Below are positions 30,258-39,446 of a stretch of 40,310 nucleotides of DNA, piece after piece. Both the position numbers and the translations under genes were made by a program. The notes beneath the pieces were generated by a model. It was not told the DNA's origin and searched no databases. It saw only the letters and a list, made by a program, of their open reading frames with translations. Numbering within the stretch: the first letter of the stretch is position 1; each line of letters opens with the position of its first letter. The stretch spans positions 1-40,310 of the forward strand of contig JAJRDU010000064.1 in assembly GCA_028748685.1 (NCBI GenBank). The letters are read 5' to 3'. Source of the DNA: Methylococcaceae bacterium (lineage in GTDB: Bacteria; Pseudomonadota; Gammaproteobacteria; Methylococcales; Methylomonadaceae).

Positions 30258-30650
30258 ATGAAAAAAACAATCGGATTTGGTCTTTTAATATTACCCTTGA
30301 TTGCCAGCGCGCAAAATTATGGCGGCATGGATGAAGCGGCGATGCAAAAGATGATGGAGCAAGCGCAGGGCATGCAGACTTGCATGGAAAATATAGACCA
30401 GGCGGAAATGGAGGCCTTTCAACAACGCGCCGAGCAAATGGACGCCGACGTTAAGGCATTGTGCGCCGCCGGTAAACGTGATGCCGCCAATGCGCGAGCG
30501 GTTAGCTTCGGCCGCGAAGCAGCGTCCAGCAAAGTCATGCAGCAAATGAAAAAATGCGGCGAAGGTATGCAGCAGATGCTGCCGAAGACTGCTACGACGG
30601 CCACGGAACACTCCGGTGCATCTGCGCGGCATATTTGCGACGATAATTAG
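30258..30650 (+). CDS. Small secreted protein, function unknown
   Basis: Signal peptide 'MKKTIGFGLLILPLIASAQ'; GGAG upstream of the ATG at 30258; Met/Gln-rich 'MDEAAMQKMMEQAQGMQTCMENIDQAEMEAFQQRAEQMD'. Confidence 0.75.
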   Translation: MKKTIGFGLLILPLIASAQNYGGMDEAAMQKMMEQAQGMQTCMENIDQAEMEAFQQRAEQMDADVKALCAAGKRDAANARAVSFGREAASSKVMQQMKKCGEGMQQMLPKTATTATEHSGASARHICDDN

Positions 30651-30711
30651 TTTTCGTACAAAATCGGTATTTCCATCTATCATTTCCGTAAAGATACACT
30701 GGAGCGCACAC

Positions 30712-31059
30712 ATGAAACTGCCTGGTTTGTTAGTCGCCGTCTTAATGGTTTATGTCTCGAATCCGGTGAGTGCAGGGACGCTGGTGAACGGCAATTGGGC
30801 GCCGGCTGGTTGCGGCGTCAAGCCCGAAGCGCCAGTGATCGATGACAAGGATGTCGACGCCTACAATAAAAGCGTGGCGGCCATTAATGATTGGCAGCAA
30901 AAAGCCAGAACCTATTACGAATGTTTGATCAAGGAAGCCAACGCTGATAATTCCGCGATTGCCGACACCGCCAACCGCGAGCAAGCCGGTTATCGGGAGT
31001 CCGTTGAAAAAGTCGGCGCGGCTGTCGATGCGGCGAAGAAGAAGTTGGATAGCAAATGA
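30712..31059 (+). CDS. Small secreted protein, function unknown
   Basis: Signal peptide 'MKLPGLLVAVLMVYVSNPVSA'; GGAG shortly upstream; conserved-looking 'PAGCGVKPEAPVIDDKDVDAYNKSVAAINDWQQKARTYYECLIKEAN'. Confidence 0.75.
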   Translation: MKLPGLLVAVLMVYVSNPVSAGTLVNGNWAPAGCGVKPEAPVIDDKDVDAYNKSVAAINDWQQKARTYYECLIKEANADNSAIADTANREQAGYRESVEKVGAAVDAAKKKLDSK

Positions 31060-31109
31060 TGTTGGTCGCGGACCGGGTTGGCTCTATCGGGCTAACCCGG
31101 CCGCTATTC

Positions 31110-31589
31110 TTAAGCGTTTAGAGCTTTAACCAGTTCCAATACTGCTTGGGCATGTCCCTCGGGATTGACGCCGTATTGGGCTTCTTCCAGTATCCCTTGC
31201 TTGTTGATGATAAAGGTCGAACGCACGATTTTCCATTTCTTGACACCGTCCTTTTCCACTTCCTGCCAGACGCCGTAGCTCTCGCACAATTCGCCCGAGG
31301 TGTCGGCCAGGAGTTGCACATCCAGGCCGTACTTGTCGATAAAAGCGCGATGGCTTGCGCAATCGTCCTTGCTGACGCCGATAATCACGGTGTTCTCAGC
31401 GGCAAATTCCTTGGCCAGGGCGGTAAAGTCATTGGCTTCTATGGTGCAGCCCGGCGTATCGTCCTTGGGATAAAAATACAATACCACATTTTTTTCGCCT
31501 TTGTAATCGGACAAATACAGCAACTGGTTATGCTGGTTGACGGCTCTGAAAAAAGGCGCTTCCTGATTTTTTTCTAATAATTTTGACAT
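31110..31589 (-). CDS. bcp: Thioredoxin-dependent thiol peroxidase (Bcp/PrxQ)
   Basis: 'YFYPKDDTPGCTIEANDFT', 'GVSKDDCASHRAFIDKYGL'; AGGAG upstream of the ATG at 31589. Confidence 0.9.
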   Translation of the reverse strand: MSKLLEKNQEAPFFRAVNQHNQLLYLSDYKGEKNVVLYFYPKDDTPGCTIEANDFTALAKEFAAENTVIIGVSKDDCASHRAFIDKYGLDVQLLADTSGELCESYGVWQEVEKDGVKKWKIVRSTFIINKQGILEEAQYGVNPEGHAQAVLELVKALNA

Positions 31590-31762
31590 GGGATTCTCCT
31601 CTTGATTTGCCAGAAAACAGCCGCCTATTGGTGCCGGCCGGCTGACAGTGTTTGGCGGCACTGTGCTTTCGACGACGGTCCGTCGTTGAAACAATAGGGC
31701 TTTCGGTTAGTCGCTCGGCCAAAAGCCAATAATCAGGATTGACTAGCACAAGTTATACCTTT

Positions 31763-31849
31763 CGCACATCAAATTTCGGCGCACTAACTCCCTCGCCCTT
31801 AGGGAGAGGGCTGAGGTGAGGGCGTCAACAAAACGAAATTTGATGTGCG
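31763..31849. repeat. Inverted-repeat intergenic element (MITE-like or palindromic repeat)
   Basis: Perfect 16-bp arms CGCACATCAAATTTCG (31763-31778) and CGAAATTTGATGTGCG (31834-31849) around a 55-nt core containing CCCTCGCCCTTAGGGAGAGGGCTGAGGTGAGGG. Confidence 0.7.
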
Positions 31850-31880
31850 ATGACTATAATTCCGAGGTATCGTCCCCGCT

Positions 31881-32558
31881 TTAGGCCCATTCCTCGTCCA
31901 CTTGTCCGTCATGGCCGCAAAATACCGCGCGGGTCAGACCGCTGAAAATGCCGTGTTCGACGATGCCCGGAATGGCGTTGAGCCGCTCGTTCAGGGTTTT
32001 GCCGTCGATGTTCGATTCAAACACCACATCCAGCACCAGGCTGCCATGAGAGGTCACGGCCAGGCCGTCCTGGTTAGCGGTCTGCCGGAGCGTGCCGTGG
32101 CCGCCGATAGTTGCCACGCTACGTTGCACCAGTCGCCAGGCGAACGGCATCACCTCGATTGGAACCGGAAAATTCTGGCCGATGCGTTTGACGCGCTTGC
32201 TGGCATCGATCAACACCAGGAACGAGTCGCAGGCCTTGGCCAGCAGTTTTTCGCGCACCAGGTCATAACCCTGGCCTTTCAACAGCGTCATATCCGGAGC
32301 GACCTCGTCGGCGCCGTCGACATAGAGATCGAGGCGGTTGACATGCTCCATCGCCAACAGCGGCAAGCCCAGTTGTTGGGCCTTGATGGTGCTGACGACC
32401 GAACTCGCTACTGTCTGAATTCTCAAGCTATCCTCGGAACAGCGCCGGGCCAGTTCTTCGATAAAGTAATTGGCGGTGGAACCCGTGCCCAGCCCGACGA
32501 TCATGCCATTCTTAACGTGCTGGGCGGCGGAATAGGCAACGCGTTGTTTGTCGTTCAT
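31881..32558 (-). CDS. rpiA: Ribose-5-phosphate isomerase A
   Basis: 'KNGMIVGLGTGSTANYFIEELARR', 'DGADEVAPDMTLLKGQGYDLVREKLLAKACDSFLVLID'. Confidence 0.96.
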   Translation of the reverse strand: MNDKQRVAYSAAQHVKNGMIVGLGTGSTANYFIEELARRCSEDSLRIQTVASSVVSTIKAQQLGLPLLAMEHVNRLDLYVDGADEVAPDMTLLKGQGYDLVREKLLAKACDSFLVLIDASKRVKRIGQNFPVPIEVMPFAWRLVQRSVATIGGHGTLRQTANQDGLAVTSHGSLVLDVVFESNIDGKTLNERLNAIPGIVEHGIFSGLTRAVFCGHDGQVDEEWA

Positions 32559-32590
32559 GATCAGGCTCCTTGTTTTGGTTGGTGGGCAGA

Positions 32591-32638
32591 GGGGAGTAGA
32601 AAGTGGGACGTCAAAAACACTCTCACTCCCTACTCCCC
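32591..32638 (-). repeat. Purine-rich hairpin repeat between lpxD and rpiA
   Basis: Arms GGGGAGTAGAAAGTGGGA (32591-32608) and TCTCACTCCCTACTCCCC (32621-32638): 18 positions, 3 differences, 12-nt loop. Confidence 0.65.
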
Positions 32639-32650
32639 ACTCTCTACTTT

Positions 32651-33679
32651 CTATTCCTCCAGGCTTTTGACCCGGCTTTCCAGTGCTTTGAATCGTTGCA
32701 ATAGCTCCGGCAACTTGGCTAATGCCGCAAGCTCCTTCCAGGCCACTTTCCTGTCCTTGGCCGGGCTGCCGAACACTTGCGTGCCGGGCGCCACATCCGC
32801 CGAGATACCGCTACGCGCCATCACTACCGCCCGCGCACCGATTTTCACATGGTCGGCGACGCCGGCGCTACCCGCCAGAATCGCGCCGTCCTCGATGGTG
32901 CAGGAGCCGGAGATGCCGGATTGGCCGCAGATGATCACGTTGCGGCCGACGATATTGTTATGGCCGAGCTGCACCAGATTGTCGATCTTGCTGCCGGCGC
33001 CGATGCGGGTGGCGCCCAGTGCACCACGGTCGATACAGGTGTTGGCGCCGATTTCCACGTGATCGGCGATCTCGACGTGGCCGACGTGGGGCACCTTGAT
33101 GTGTTGGTTATCGCGGAATTTGTAGCCGAAACCGTCGGCGCCGATGATAGCGCCGGCGTGGATGATCACGTCGTTCCCGATCACCGTGTGATCGTAGATC
33201 ACCACATTGGGATGTATCCGGCAATTTTTGCCGATCGCGACATGATTGCCGATGCGGACGCCGGCTTCGATGGTGCTGCTGTCGCCAACGCTGCTGTGTT
33301 GGCCGATGCTGGCGAACGGGCCGACATGCACATCGTAACCCAGTGTCGTGGTATCGGCCAATACCGCATGTTCTGAGACCTGGCGCTTGAATACCGGTTC
33401 CGGATGCAGCAGTTTCACGGCGTTCAGAAAGCTGATTTCCGGATCCTTGCAGATCAGCAGCGTCAATCCGTCGGGAATTTCGTCCTCGGCAAGCTGTTCG
33501 GAAATGAAGCAGGCCGAAGCCTTTGAGTCCTTGAGATATTTTTTGTATTTGCCATCGCTTAATACCGTCACCTGATGAGCATGGGCCGACATGATGTCGG
33601 CGGCCGAATTGACGGTCAGGGTGGCGTCGCCGCCTCTGGGTTGTGCGTCGCAATGGTGGGCAAGATCCGTGATTAACAT
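32651..33679 (-). CDS. lpxD: UDP-3-O-(3-hydroxyacyl)glucosamine N-acyltransferase
   Basis: Left-handed beta-helix hexapeptides, 'HPNVVIYDHTVIGNDVIIHAGAIIGADGFGYKF', 'HVGHVEIADHVEIGANTCIDRGALGATRIGAGSKIDNLVQLGHN'. Confidence 0.95.
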   Translation of the reverse strand: MLITDLAHHCDAQPRGGDATLTVNSAADIMSAHAHQVTVLSDGKYKKYLKDSKASACFISEQLAEDEIPDGLTLLICKDPEISFLNAVKLLHPEPVFKRQVSEHAVLADTTTLGYDVHVGPFASIGQHSSVGDSSTIEAGVRIGNHVAIGKNCRIHPNVVIYDHTVIGNDVIIHAGAIIGADGFGYKFRDNQHIKVPHVGHVEIADHVEIGANTCIDRGALGATRIGAGSKIDNLVQLGHNNIVGRNVIICGQSGISGSCTIEDGAILAGSAGVADHVKIGARAVVMARSGISADVAPGTQVFGSPAKDRKVAWKELAALAKLPELLQRFKALESRVKSLEE

Positions 33680-33687
33680 GCTATTTC

Positions 33688-35916
33688 CTATTTCCAGATT
33701 CCAATGATATGAGTGAAGTCGTCGGTCCAGGGCTTAAGACCGAACGACAGCGGCAGTTTCTGCCAGTGGCCGAGGCGGCTTTGCTGCAAGCGTTGCAGTC
33801 GCTCCGGCCGTTTGCTGATCACCACCCAGTCGGTGGCGACCACCAAGGGGACATCGCCTTCGGGTTTAAATTCCTGCAGCAAGGCTTCCAGGTGCAGGGC
33901 GTTGACATGATCGGCCAGCACTTTTTTCAAGGCCAGGTGGCGATTGGTGATGTGAAACGCCAATAGGCCGTCGTCCTTCAGTTTGCTGAAGTACAGCTCC
34001 AGCGCTTCGCGGGTCAGCAAATGCGTGGGCACCGCGTCCGAGCTGAAGGCGTCCATGATCAACAGGTCGAAACTGCTGTCGGCTTCCTTGTTCAGCGACA
34101 GCCGGGCGTCGCCGACCACCATTTCCGCTCGCGGATTGCAGCGTTCCAGATAATGAAACCAGGTCGGATCCTCGGCGACTTTTACCACCAAGGGATCGAT
34201 TTCGTAAAATTTCCAGTGCTGATGTTCCTTGCTGTAACAGGCCAGCGCTCCCGCCCCCAGGCCCACGGCGCCGATGTGCCAGTCCCGGTTTTCCTTGTCG
34301 AACTCGCTGAACAGTTGGCCAATGGGGCCGGGACGGCTGTAATAGGTCAGCGGCGTGGTGATATTGGCGGCCGTCAGGCGCTCGGCGCCGTGTTTGGTGG
34401 TGCCGTGGTAAAGTTCATGGACTTTTTCCGGGCGCTGATTTTCATCGGCGATTACCGTTTCACGCACCGACAGCACGCCAAAGAAGCTGCGTTTCTGGTA
34501 AAGAATGTTCGATGCCATGCTATGCAGGCCCAGCGTAAATAGCAGAATCACCGCCGTCAGAAGTCCCAGGCCAATAGGGCTGTTGCGTAAGGAATAAGTC
34601 AAACCCGCCAGCAGAATCAGCGCGCCGCCTATCAGGTCCAGGTAGTCGAATAATTGTTCGGTGCTGAAATAAATCGCCAAGCCAGTAGCCAGCACCAGCA
34701 GCGGAAAAATGATCTGCAAAAACCATCTGCCGTTGAAAAAGCCCGGACGCAGTAACAGCGCGGCGACGATCATGATCGGATATTCGTAAACCGCGTTGAA
34801 GGCGAACGGCGCCACGAAGGTATTGAACAAGCCGCCCAACATGCCGCCGAACGACATCACCAGATAAAAGCGGGTCAGATATTTGGTATGTGGCCGGCGC
34901 TTGGCAAGCTCGCCGTGGCAGACCATGATAGCTAGAAAAAATGCCACCAGATGCAGGATCAAATCCAGCCAGTAAGGCAAGGTGGCCGGGTTGATGAAGG
35001 AATAGGCGATGAACACCAACAATACGGCCGGTTGCGCGGCGACCATGGCCGGATGGATGCGGTCGGCCCACTTGGAAAAAACCAGGATGAAGGACAATAG
35101 ATATATCGTCAGCGGCACGATCCACAGCAAGGGCACGGCGGCGATATCGGTGCTGATGAATTGAGTCAGCCCCAACAACAAGCTGGAAGGCACCAGCGCC
35201 AGGGCCAGCCAATGAAGCTGCTCTCGCATCGGTGGTTGATCGTTGCCATCGTCGGCAATCGTTTCGCCGTTATCGTCGTCAATTTGGCTGCGCCACAGCG
35301 TCAGCGCGCAGGCTATCACCAGCAAGCATAGCAGGCCGTAAGCGACACTCCAGAGCAAGCGTTGATCGGCCAGACCGATTTGTGGTTCGATGACAAACGG
35401 GTAGCTCAGCAGAGCCAGTAGGCTGCCGGCATTGCTGGCGGCGTATAAATAATAAGGATCGTGGCTGCTATGGTGGCCGCAGTGCGAAAACCATTTTTGC
35501 AGCAAGGGCGCCGTGGTCGACACCACGAAGAACGGCATGCCGATGGCAAGGAATAGCGTCCAGATCAGCCAGAGCGTAGGGTTGCTGTCGGTCGGCGGCG
35601 TGGTACCCGGCGGCAGTGCCACCGGCAGGGCGATGATGCTGATAATCAGCAAGGCGGTATGCACCTGGATCTGCCGCTGATGGCCCGAGTTCGACGTCAG
35701 CCAGTGGGCATACAGATAGCCAAAAAACAGCAAGGCCTGATAAAACACCATGCAGGTATTCCACACCGCCGGCGTGCCGCCCAGCAGCGGCAGCAGTATC
35801 TTGCCGAACATCGGCTGCAATACAAACATCAGTGTGGCGCTGATGAATAAGGTGCCGGCAAATAAGAAAACCGGTGAAAACAAAGGTTTGGCTATGGGTT
35901 GTGGTGCGCTGTTCAT
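33688..35916 (-). CDS. Membrane protein with C-terminal spermidine-synthase-like (SAM-fold) domain
   Basis: Multiple N-terminal TM segments, then 'HIGAVGLGAGALACYSKEHQHWKFYEIDPLVVKVAEDP...RAEMVVGDARLSL...FDLLIMDAFSSDAVPTHLLTREALELYFSKL'. Confidence 0.88.
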   Translation of the reverse strand: MNSAPQPIAKPLFSPVFLFAGTLFISATLMFVLQPMFGKILLPLLGGTPAVWNTCMVFYQALLFFGYLYAHWLTSNSGHQRQIQVHTALLIISIIALPVALPPGTTPPTDSNPTLWLIWTLFLAIGMPFFVVSTTAPLLQKWFSHCGHHSSHDPYYLYAASNAGSLLALLSYPFVIEPQIGLADQRLLWSVAYGLLCLLVIACALTLWRSQIDDDNGETIADDGNDQPPMREQLHWLALALVPSSLLLGLTQFISTDIAAVPLLWIVPLTIYLLSFILVFSKWADRIHPAMVAAQPAVLLVFIAYSFINPATLPYWLDLILHLVAFFLAIMVCHGELAKRRPHTKYLTRFYLVMSFGGMLGGLFNTFVAPFAFNAVYEYPIMIVAALLLRPGFFNGRWFLQIIFPLLVLATGLAIYFSTEQLFDYLDLIGGALILLAGLTYSLRNSPIGLGLLTAVILLFTLGLHSMASNILYQKRSFFGVLSVRETVIADENQRPEKVHELYHGTTKHGAERLTAANITTPLTYYSRPGPIGQLFSEFDKENRDWHIGAVGLGAGALACYSKEHQHWKFYEIDPLVVKVAEDPTWFHYLERCNPRAEMVVGDARLSLNKEADSSFDLLIMDAFSSDAVPTHLLTREALELYFSKLKDDGLLAFHITNRHLALKKVLADHVNALHLEALLQEFKPEGDVPLVVATDWVVISKRPERLQRLQQSRLGHWQKLPLSFGLKPWTDDFTHIIGIWK

Positions 35917-36150
35917 TATTATGGTTATTGTAAAACGTGTGTTTCCCCAATGATAAAACATTTGATGGTGATTGTGGCCCGCAATTCCTCGATTGGAAGG
36001 TTCAAGAAGGTTCTGTGGCGAGAAAAAACGGAGAAAGGTATTAATCGAGGCCGTTGGGTTGAGGTAGTACTCTTCCTGGCATAATTTCTATTTGGGAGGT
36101 GGGCACAAATAACTTCCCGCTTAGGAATCTCCGGATAAGTTGATTCCATT

Positions 36151-36218
36151 CATGGTTCGACAGACTCGCCACGAACGGAATTGACAACTTACCACCCGTG
36201 CTGGGCCTATCGAAGGAC
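36151..36218. repeat. Degenerate palindromic intergenic repeat
   Basis: CATGGTTCGACAGACTCGCCACGAACGG ... CCCGTGCTGGGCCTATCGAAGGAC: the arms are an imperfect inverted repeat (TTCGACAG..C.CCACG vs TTCGATAGGCCCAGCACG). Confidence 0.6.
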
Positions 36219-36360
36219 TTAATCAGAGTTTCCTTTACGGGGCAGCATCTCACCGGGATAGGAGAGGTCTTCGGCGAACGGCCCTATTATTTAGCGGTTG
36301 AATATTGGGTTGGCTGACAAAAAACGAATCATTTCCAACGGGGACCGAGCGGCATAACTG

Positions 36361-36391
36361 AAAACGCTCTGTTCGGCGGGCAAACAGAGCG
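36361..36391 (-). terminator. Rho-independent terminator of the cytochrome c4 gene
   Basis: CGCTCTGTT (36365-36373) / AACAGAGCG (36383-36391), a perfect 9-bp stem followed by TTTT on the minus strand. Confidence 0.8.
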
Positions 36392-36401
36392 AGCTGTGTT
36401 G

Positions 36402-36971
36402 TCAGTTTGTTAACGATCCCAGATAGGTGGCAATCGCCTTGATATTGTCCTCGGTGAGCGTTTTGGCGATCGCATTCATGGTGCTTGAGTTACGGCTGCC
36501 GCTTTTGAAATCGCTCAATTGTTTGGCCAGATATTGCGGATGCTGGCCGGCGAGTCTGGGGAATTGGCCCTGGCCCTGCAGTTTATTGCCATGGCAGCCC
36601 ATGCATTGCGGCACCTGGTCTTTACCGGCCTTAGCCAGCGTGGCATCGCCGCCCGACGATTTGGCTGGCAAGCTGGCGAAATAGGCAGCCAGATTCTGAA
36701 TGTCCGCGTCGCTTAACGCCTCGGCGATCGGCTTCATGGTTGGATTGTCGCGTGTTCCGGATTTGAATTTCTTCAATTGCGCTTCGAGATAGATGGCGGG
36801 TTGACCGGCCAGATTGGGCCACAACGAATTATTGCTGACACCGGCATTGCCATGGCAGCCTTGGCAAGTCTCTGCCCGGCTCTTGCCGGCAGCGATGTCG
36901 GCGGCGTTAAGGGTGGAGGCGAACAAGCATAACATTAAGGCAAAGCCGATTTTATGATGATTGGCGTTCAT
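36402..36971 (-). CDS. Diheme cytochrome c4-like protein
   Basis: Two CxxCH sites (CQGCHGNAG, CMGCHGNKL) in duplicated domains, each with a downstream Met region (NPTMKPIAEALSD, SSTMNAIAKTLTE); signal peptide. Start ATG at 36971. Confidence 0.93.
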   Translation of the reverse strand: MNANHHKIGFALMLCLFASTLNAADIAAGKSRAETCQGCHGNAGVSNNSLWPNLAGQPAIYLEAQLKKFKSGTRDNPTMKPIAEALSDADIQNLAAYFASLPAKSSGGDATLAKAGKDQVPQCMGCHGNKLQGQGQFPRLAGQHPQYLAKQLSDFKSGSRNSSTMNAIAKTLTEDNIKAIATYLGSLTN

Positions 36972-37098
36972 ATCAGTACCTCGCTGGTGTTGTTGTACTA
37001 TGATTACGGCGAACAACGTCTCTGTGATCCAATCATAAGTTAGCCGCCTGGCTGGACGCAAATACATTAAACCTTTACTCTCGCAAACGCAGGATTCA

Positions 37099-38760
37099 AT
37101 GGCCTGGTTACTTCAACTCTTCACTCAGGATTCCGTTCCTCACAGTTTACTGATGATTGGTTTGGTGGTAGCGAGCGGGCTGACGCTGGGGCGTTTATCG
37201 TTAGCGGGTATCCAGCTTGGCATCGCCGGCGTGCTATTTTCGGGGCTGATATTCGGCCATTTTCGGCTGACTATCAATGCCCAGGTGATGGATTTTTTGC
37301 GCGAGTTTGGCTTGGTGCTGTTTGTCTACGCCATCGGCTTGCAAGTGGGCCCAGGCTTTGTCAGTTCGTTTTTTCGTTACGGTCTGCGCCTGAATCTGCT
37401 GGCGGCCGCGGTGGTTGTTTTGGGGGGGCTAATCGCGGTTCTGATCAGCCGGGTTGGCGAGATTCCGATGCCGGTGGCGGTGGGCTTGTTCTCCGGCGCC
37501 ACCACCAATACGCCATCCTTGGCGGCGGCCCAACAGATGCTGGGCGGTTTGTCCGGTATCGGTACCGAGACCTTGAAAATGCCTGGCCTCGGCTATGCAG
37601 TCGCCTATCCGTTTGGTATTTTCGGCATTATTCTGACCATGTTATTGACTAAGCGTTTGTTCAGGGTCGATATTGCCGACGAAGCCGACCATTTCAGCGT
37701 TATCCAGCGGCAACAAGCCCATGTGCCGATCTGGAAGGATTTTGTGGTGGACAATCCTAATCTGAATGGTTTAACCGTCAGCCAGATTCAGCTGTTTGAA
37801 GACATGAATGTGGTGATGACGCGCATCATGCATGACGGTAAGGTTGGTCTTGCTAGCCATCACAGCAAGCTGATACTCGGCGATACCGTGCGTCTGGTCG
37901 GCGAACGGGAACATCTGGAACAACTAAAAATGCTGATCGGCCATGAGTCCGATGTCGATCTGCAACAGGTTTCCACCAGTCTGCAAACCAGGCGCTTGAT
38001 CGTGACCAACAAGGAGGCGATCAACCAGACCATCGGTAAATTGTGCGTGATGCATGGCGTCACGATTTCCCGCGTCCACCGGCCCGATGTCGAATTTACG
38101 CCGGCCAGTAGCATGCACGTGCATTTTGGCGATGAGCTGCTGGTGGTGGGGAGTCCGGAGGCTTTGAACGCTATCGAAACGGCCCTGGGCAATTCCCTGG
38201 AAGAACTCAATCACCCGCAAGTGATGCCGATTTTTATCGGCATCACGCTGGGCATTTTGTTGGGCAGCTGGCCGCTGTATCTGCCCGGCGTATCAGCGGC
38301 GGTCAAGCTGGGGATGGCGGGGGGGCCGTTGCTGATGGCGATCCTGCTCAGCCGCATCGGCAATTGGGGAACAATGACCTGGCATTTGCCGAAGAGCTCC
38401 AACATCATCCTCAAGGATATCGGCATCGTGCTGTTTCTGGCCTGCGTCGGCCTGCATTCCGGTGACGAGTTTGTGAAAACTTTGGTAAATGGCGACGGAG
38501 TCTATTGGATGGCCTACGCGGCGCTGATTACCTTGTTGCCCTTGCTGATAGTGGCGTTCGTGGCACGTTTGTTTTTTAAACTCAATTTCCTGTCGCTATG
38601 CGGTTTGCTGGCCGGCAGCATGACCGACCCGCCGGCCTTGGCGTTCGCCAATAATCTCAATCCGTCGGCGGCCGTATCGATGGCTTATGCGACGGTGTAT
38701 CCCTTGGTCATGATCATGAGGATAGTCGCCGCGCAGCTGATTATTCTGCTGGTGATCTGA
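37099..38760 (+). CDS. AspT/YbjL-YidE family transporter with central TrkA-C domains
   Basis: Duplicated membrane halves 'GLFSGATTNTPSLAAAQQ' and 'GLLAGSMTDPPALAFANN' with a soluble TrkA-C-like region between. Confidence 0.9.
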   Translation: MAWLLQLFTQDSVPHSLLMIGLVVASGLTLGRLSLAGIQLGIAGVLFSGLIFGHFRLTINAQVMDFLREFGLVLFVYAIGLQVGPGFVSSFFRYGLRLNLLAAAVVVLGGLIAVLISRVGEIPMPVAVGLFSGATTNTPSLAAAQQMLGGLSGIGTETLKMPGLGYAVAYPFGIFGIILTMLLTKRLFRVDIADEADHFSVIQRQQAHVPIWKDFVVDNPNLNGLTVSQIQLFEDMNVVMTRIMHDGKVGLASHHSKLILGDTVRLVGEREHLEQLKMLIGHESDVDLQQVSTSLQTRRLIVTNKEAINQTIGKLCVMHGVTISRVHRPDVEFTPASSMHVHFGDELLVVGSPEALNAIETALGNSLEELNHPQVMPIFIGITLGILLGSWPLYLPGVSAAVKLGMAGGPLLMAILLSRIGNWGTMTWHLPKSSNIILKDIGIVLFLACVGLHSGDEFVKTLVNGDGVYWMAYAALITLLPLLIVAFVARLFFKLNFLSLCGLLAGSMTDPPALAFANNLNPSAAVSMAYATVYPLVMIMRIVAAQLIILLVI

Positions 38761-38768
38761 AGCCAGCG

Positions 38769-39362
38769 ATGCATATCTCGCCTGATTTGGAGAACCTAGT
38801 CCCTTTCGATGGCGAACTTTATCTGGTCAGGGCGTTTTATCCTTTGGATGTGGCTGACCGCTATTATCGGCGGCTTTATCAGACCCTGGCTTGGCAAGCG
38901 GAACAACTGTTGATTTACGGCCGGCGGGTGAATGTGCCGCGTTTGATGGCCTGGTACGGCGACGCCGAAGCGCATTACCGTTATTCGGGTGTCGATCATA
39001 TTCCGCAGCCTTGGACTGCGGACTTATTGGCATTGAGAGCCGATGTCGAAGCGGCTTGCGGTCAGTCGTTCAATAGCGTCCTAGGCAATCTTTACCGCGA
39101 TGGCCGCGATTCGATGGGTTGCCACGCCGACGACGAAAAGGAGCTGGGCATCAATCCCGTGATTGCTTCGTTGAGTTTCGGCGAAACCCGTTTGCTGCGC
39201 TTTAGGCATGCGCAAAGTCGGCACAGACTCGATCTCGAACTGGCGCACGGGGATTTGTTGATCATGGCCGGCGAGTTACAGCATCACTGGCGGCATGAAC
39301 TGCCAAAGACCCGCAAACCCAAACAACCCAGAATTAATCTGACTTTTCGGAGGATCGTTTGA
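38769..39362 (+). CDS. alkB: AlkB-like 2-oxoglutarate/Fe(II) dioxygenase
   Basis: 'NSVLGNLYRDGRDSMGCHADDEKELG' (HxD), 'IASLSFGETRLLRFRH', 'GDLLIMAGELQHHWRHELPK', 'RINLTFR'. Confidence 0.92.
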   Translation: MHISPDLENLVPFDGELYLVRAFYPLDVADRYYRRLYQTLAWQAEQLLIYGRRVNVPRLMAWYGDAEAHYRYSGVDHIPQPWTADLLALRADVEAACGQSFNSVLGNLYRDGRDSMGCHADDEKELGINPVIASLSFGETRLLRFRHAQSRHRLDLELAHGDLLIMAGELQHHWRHELPKTRKPKQPRINLTFRRIV

Positions 39363-39446
39363 TGCGCGTTTATTACTAGGAAAGCGTTGGTTAGTTTGCT
39401 TGTTCTGGAAGAACGTAATTTCAGACGGGTAGTGGCTGTATATCCA

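Noticed and set aside
31785-31825. CCCTC...GAGGG tracts considered as a CRISPR-like repeat
   Set aside because: Only one nested palindrome, with no regular repeat-spacer spacing and no cas genes in the window.
31902-33062. 386-aa plus-strand ORF
   Set aside because: Antisense to rpiA and lpxD and runs through the intergenic hairpin; no domain signature.
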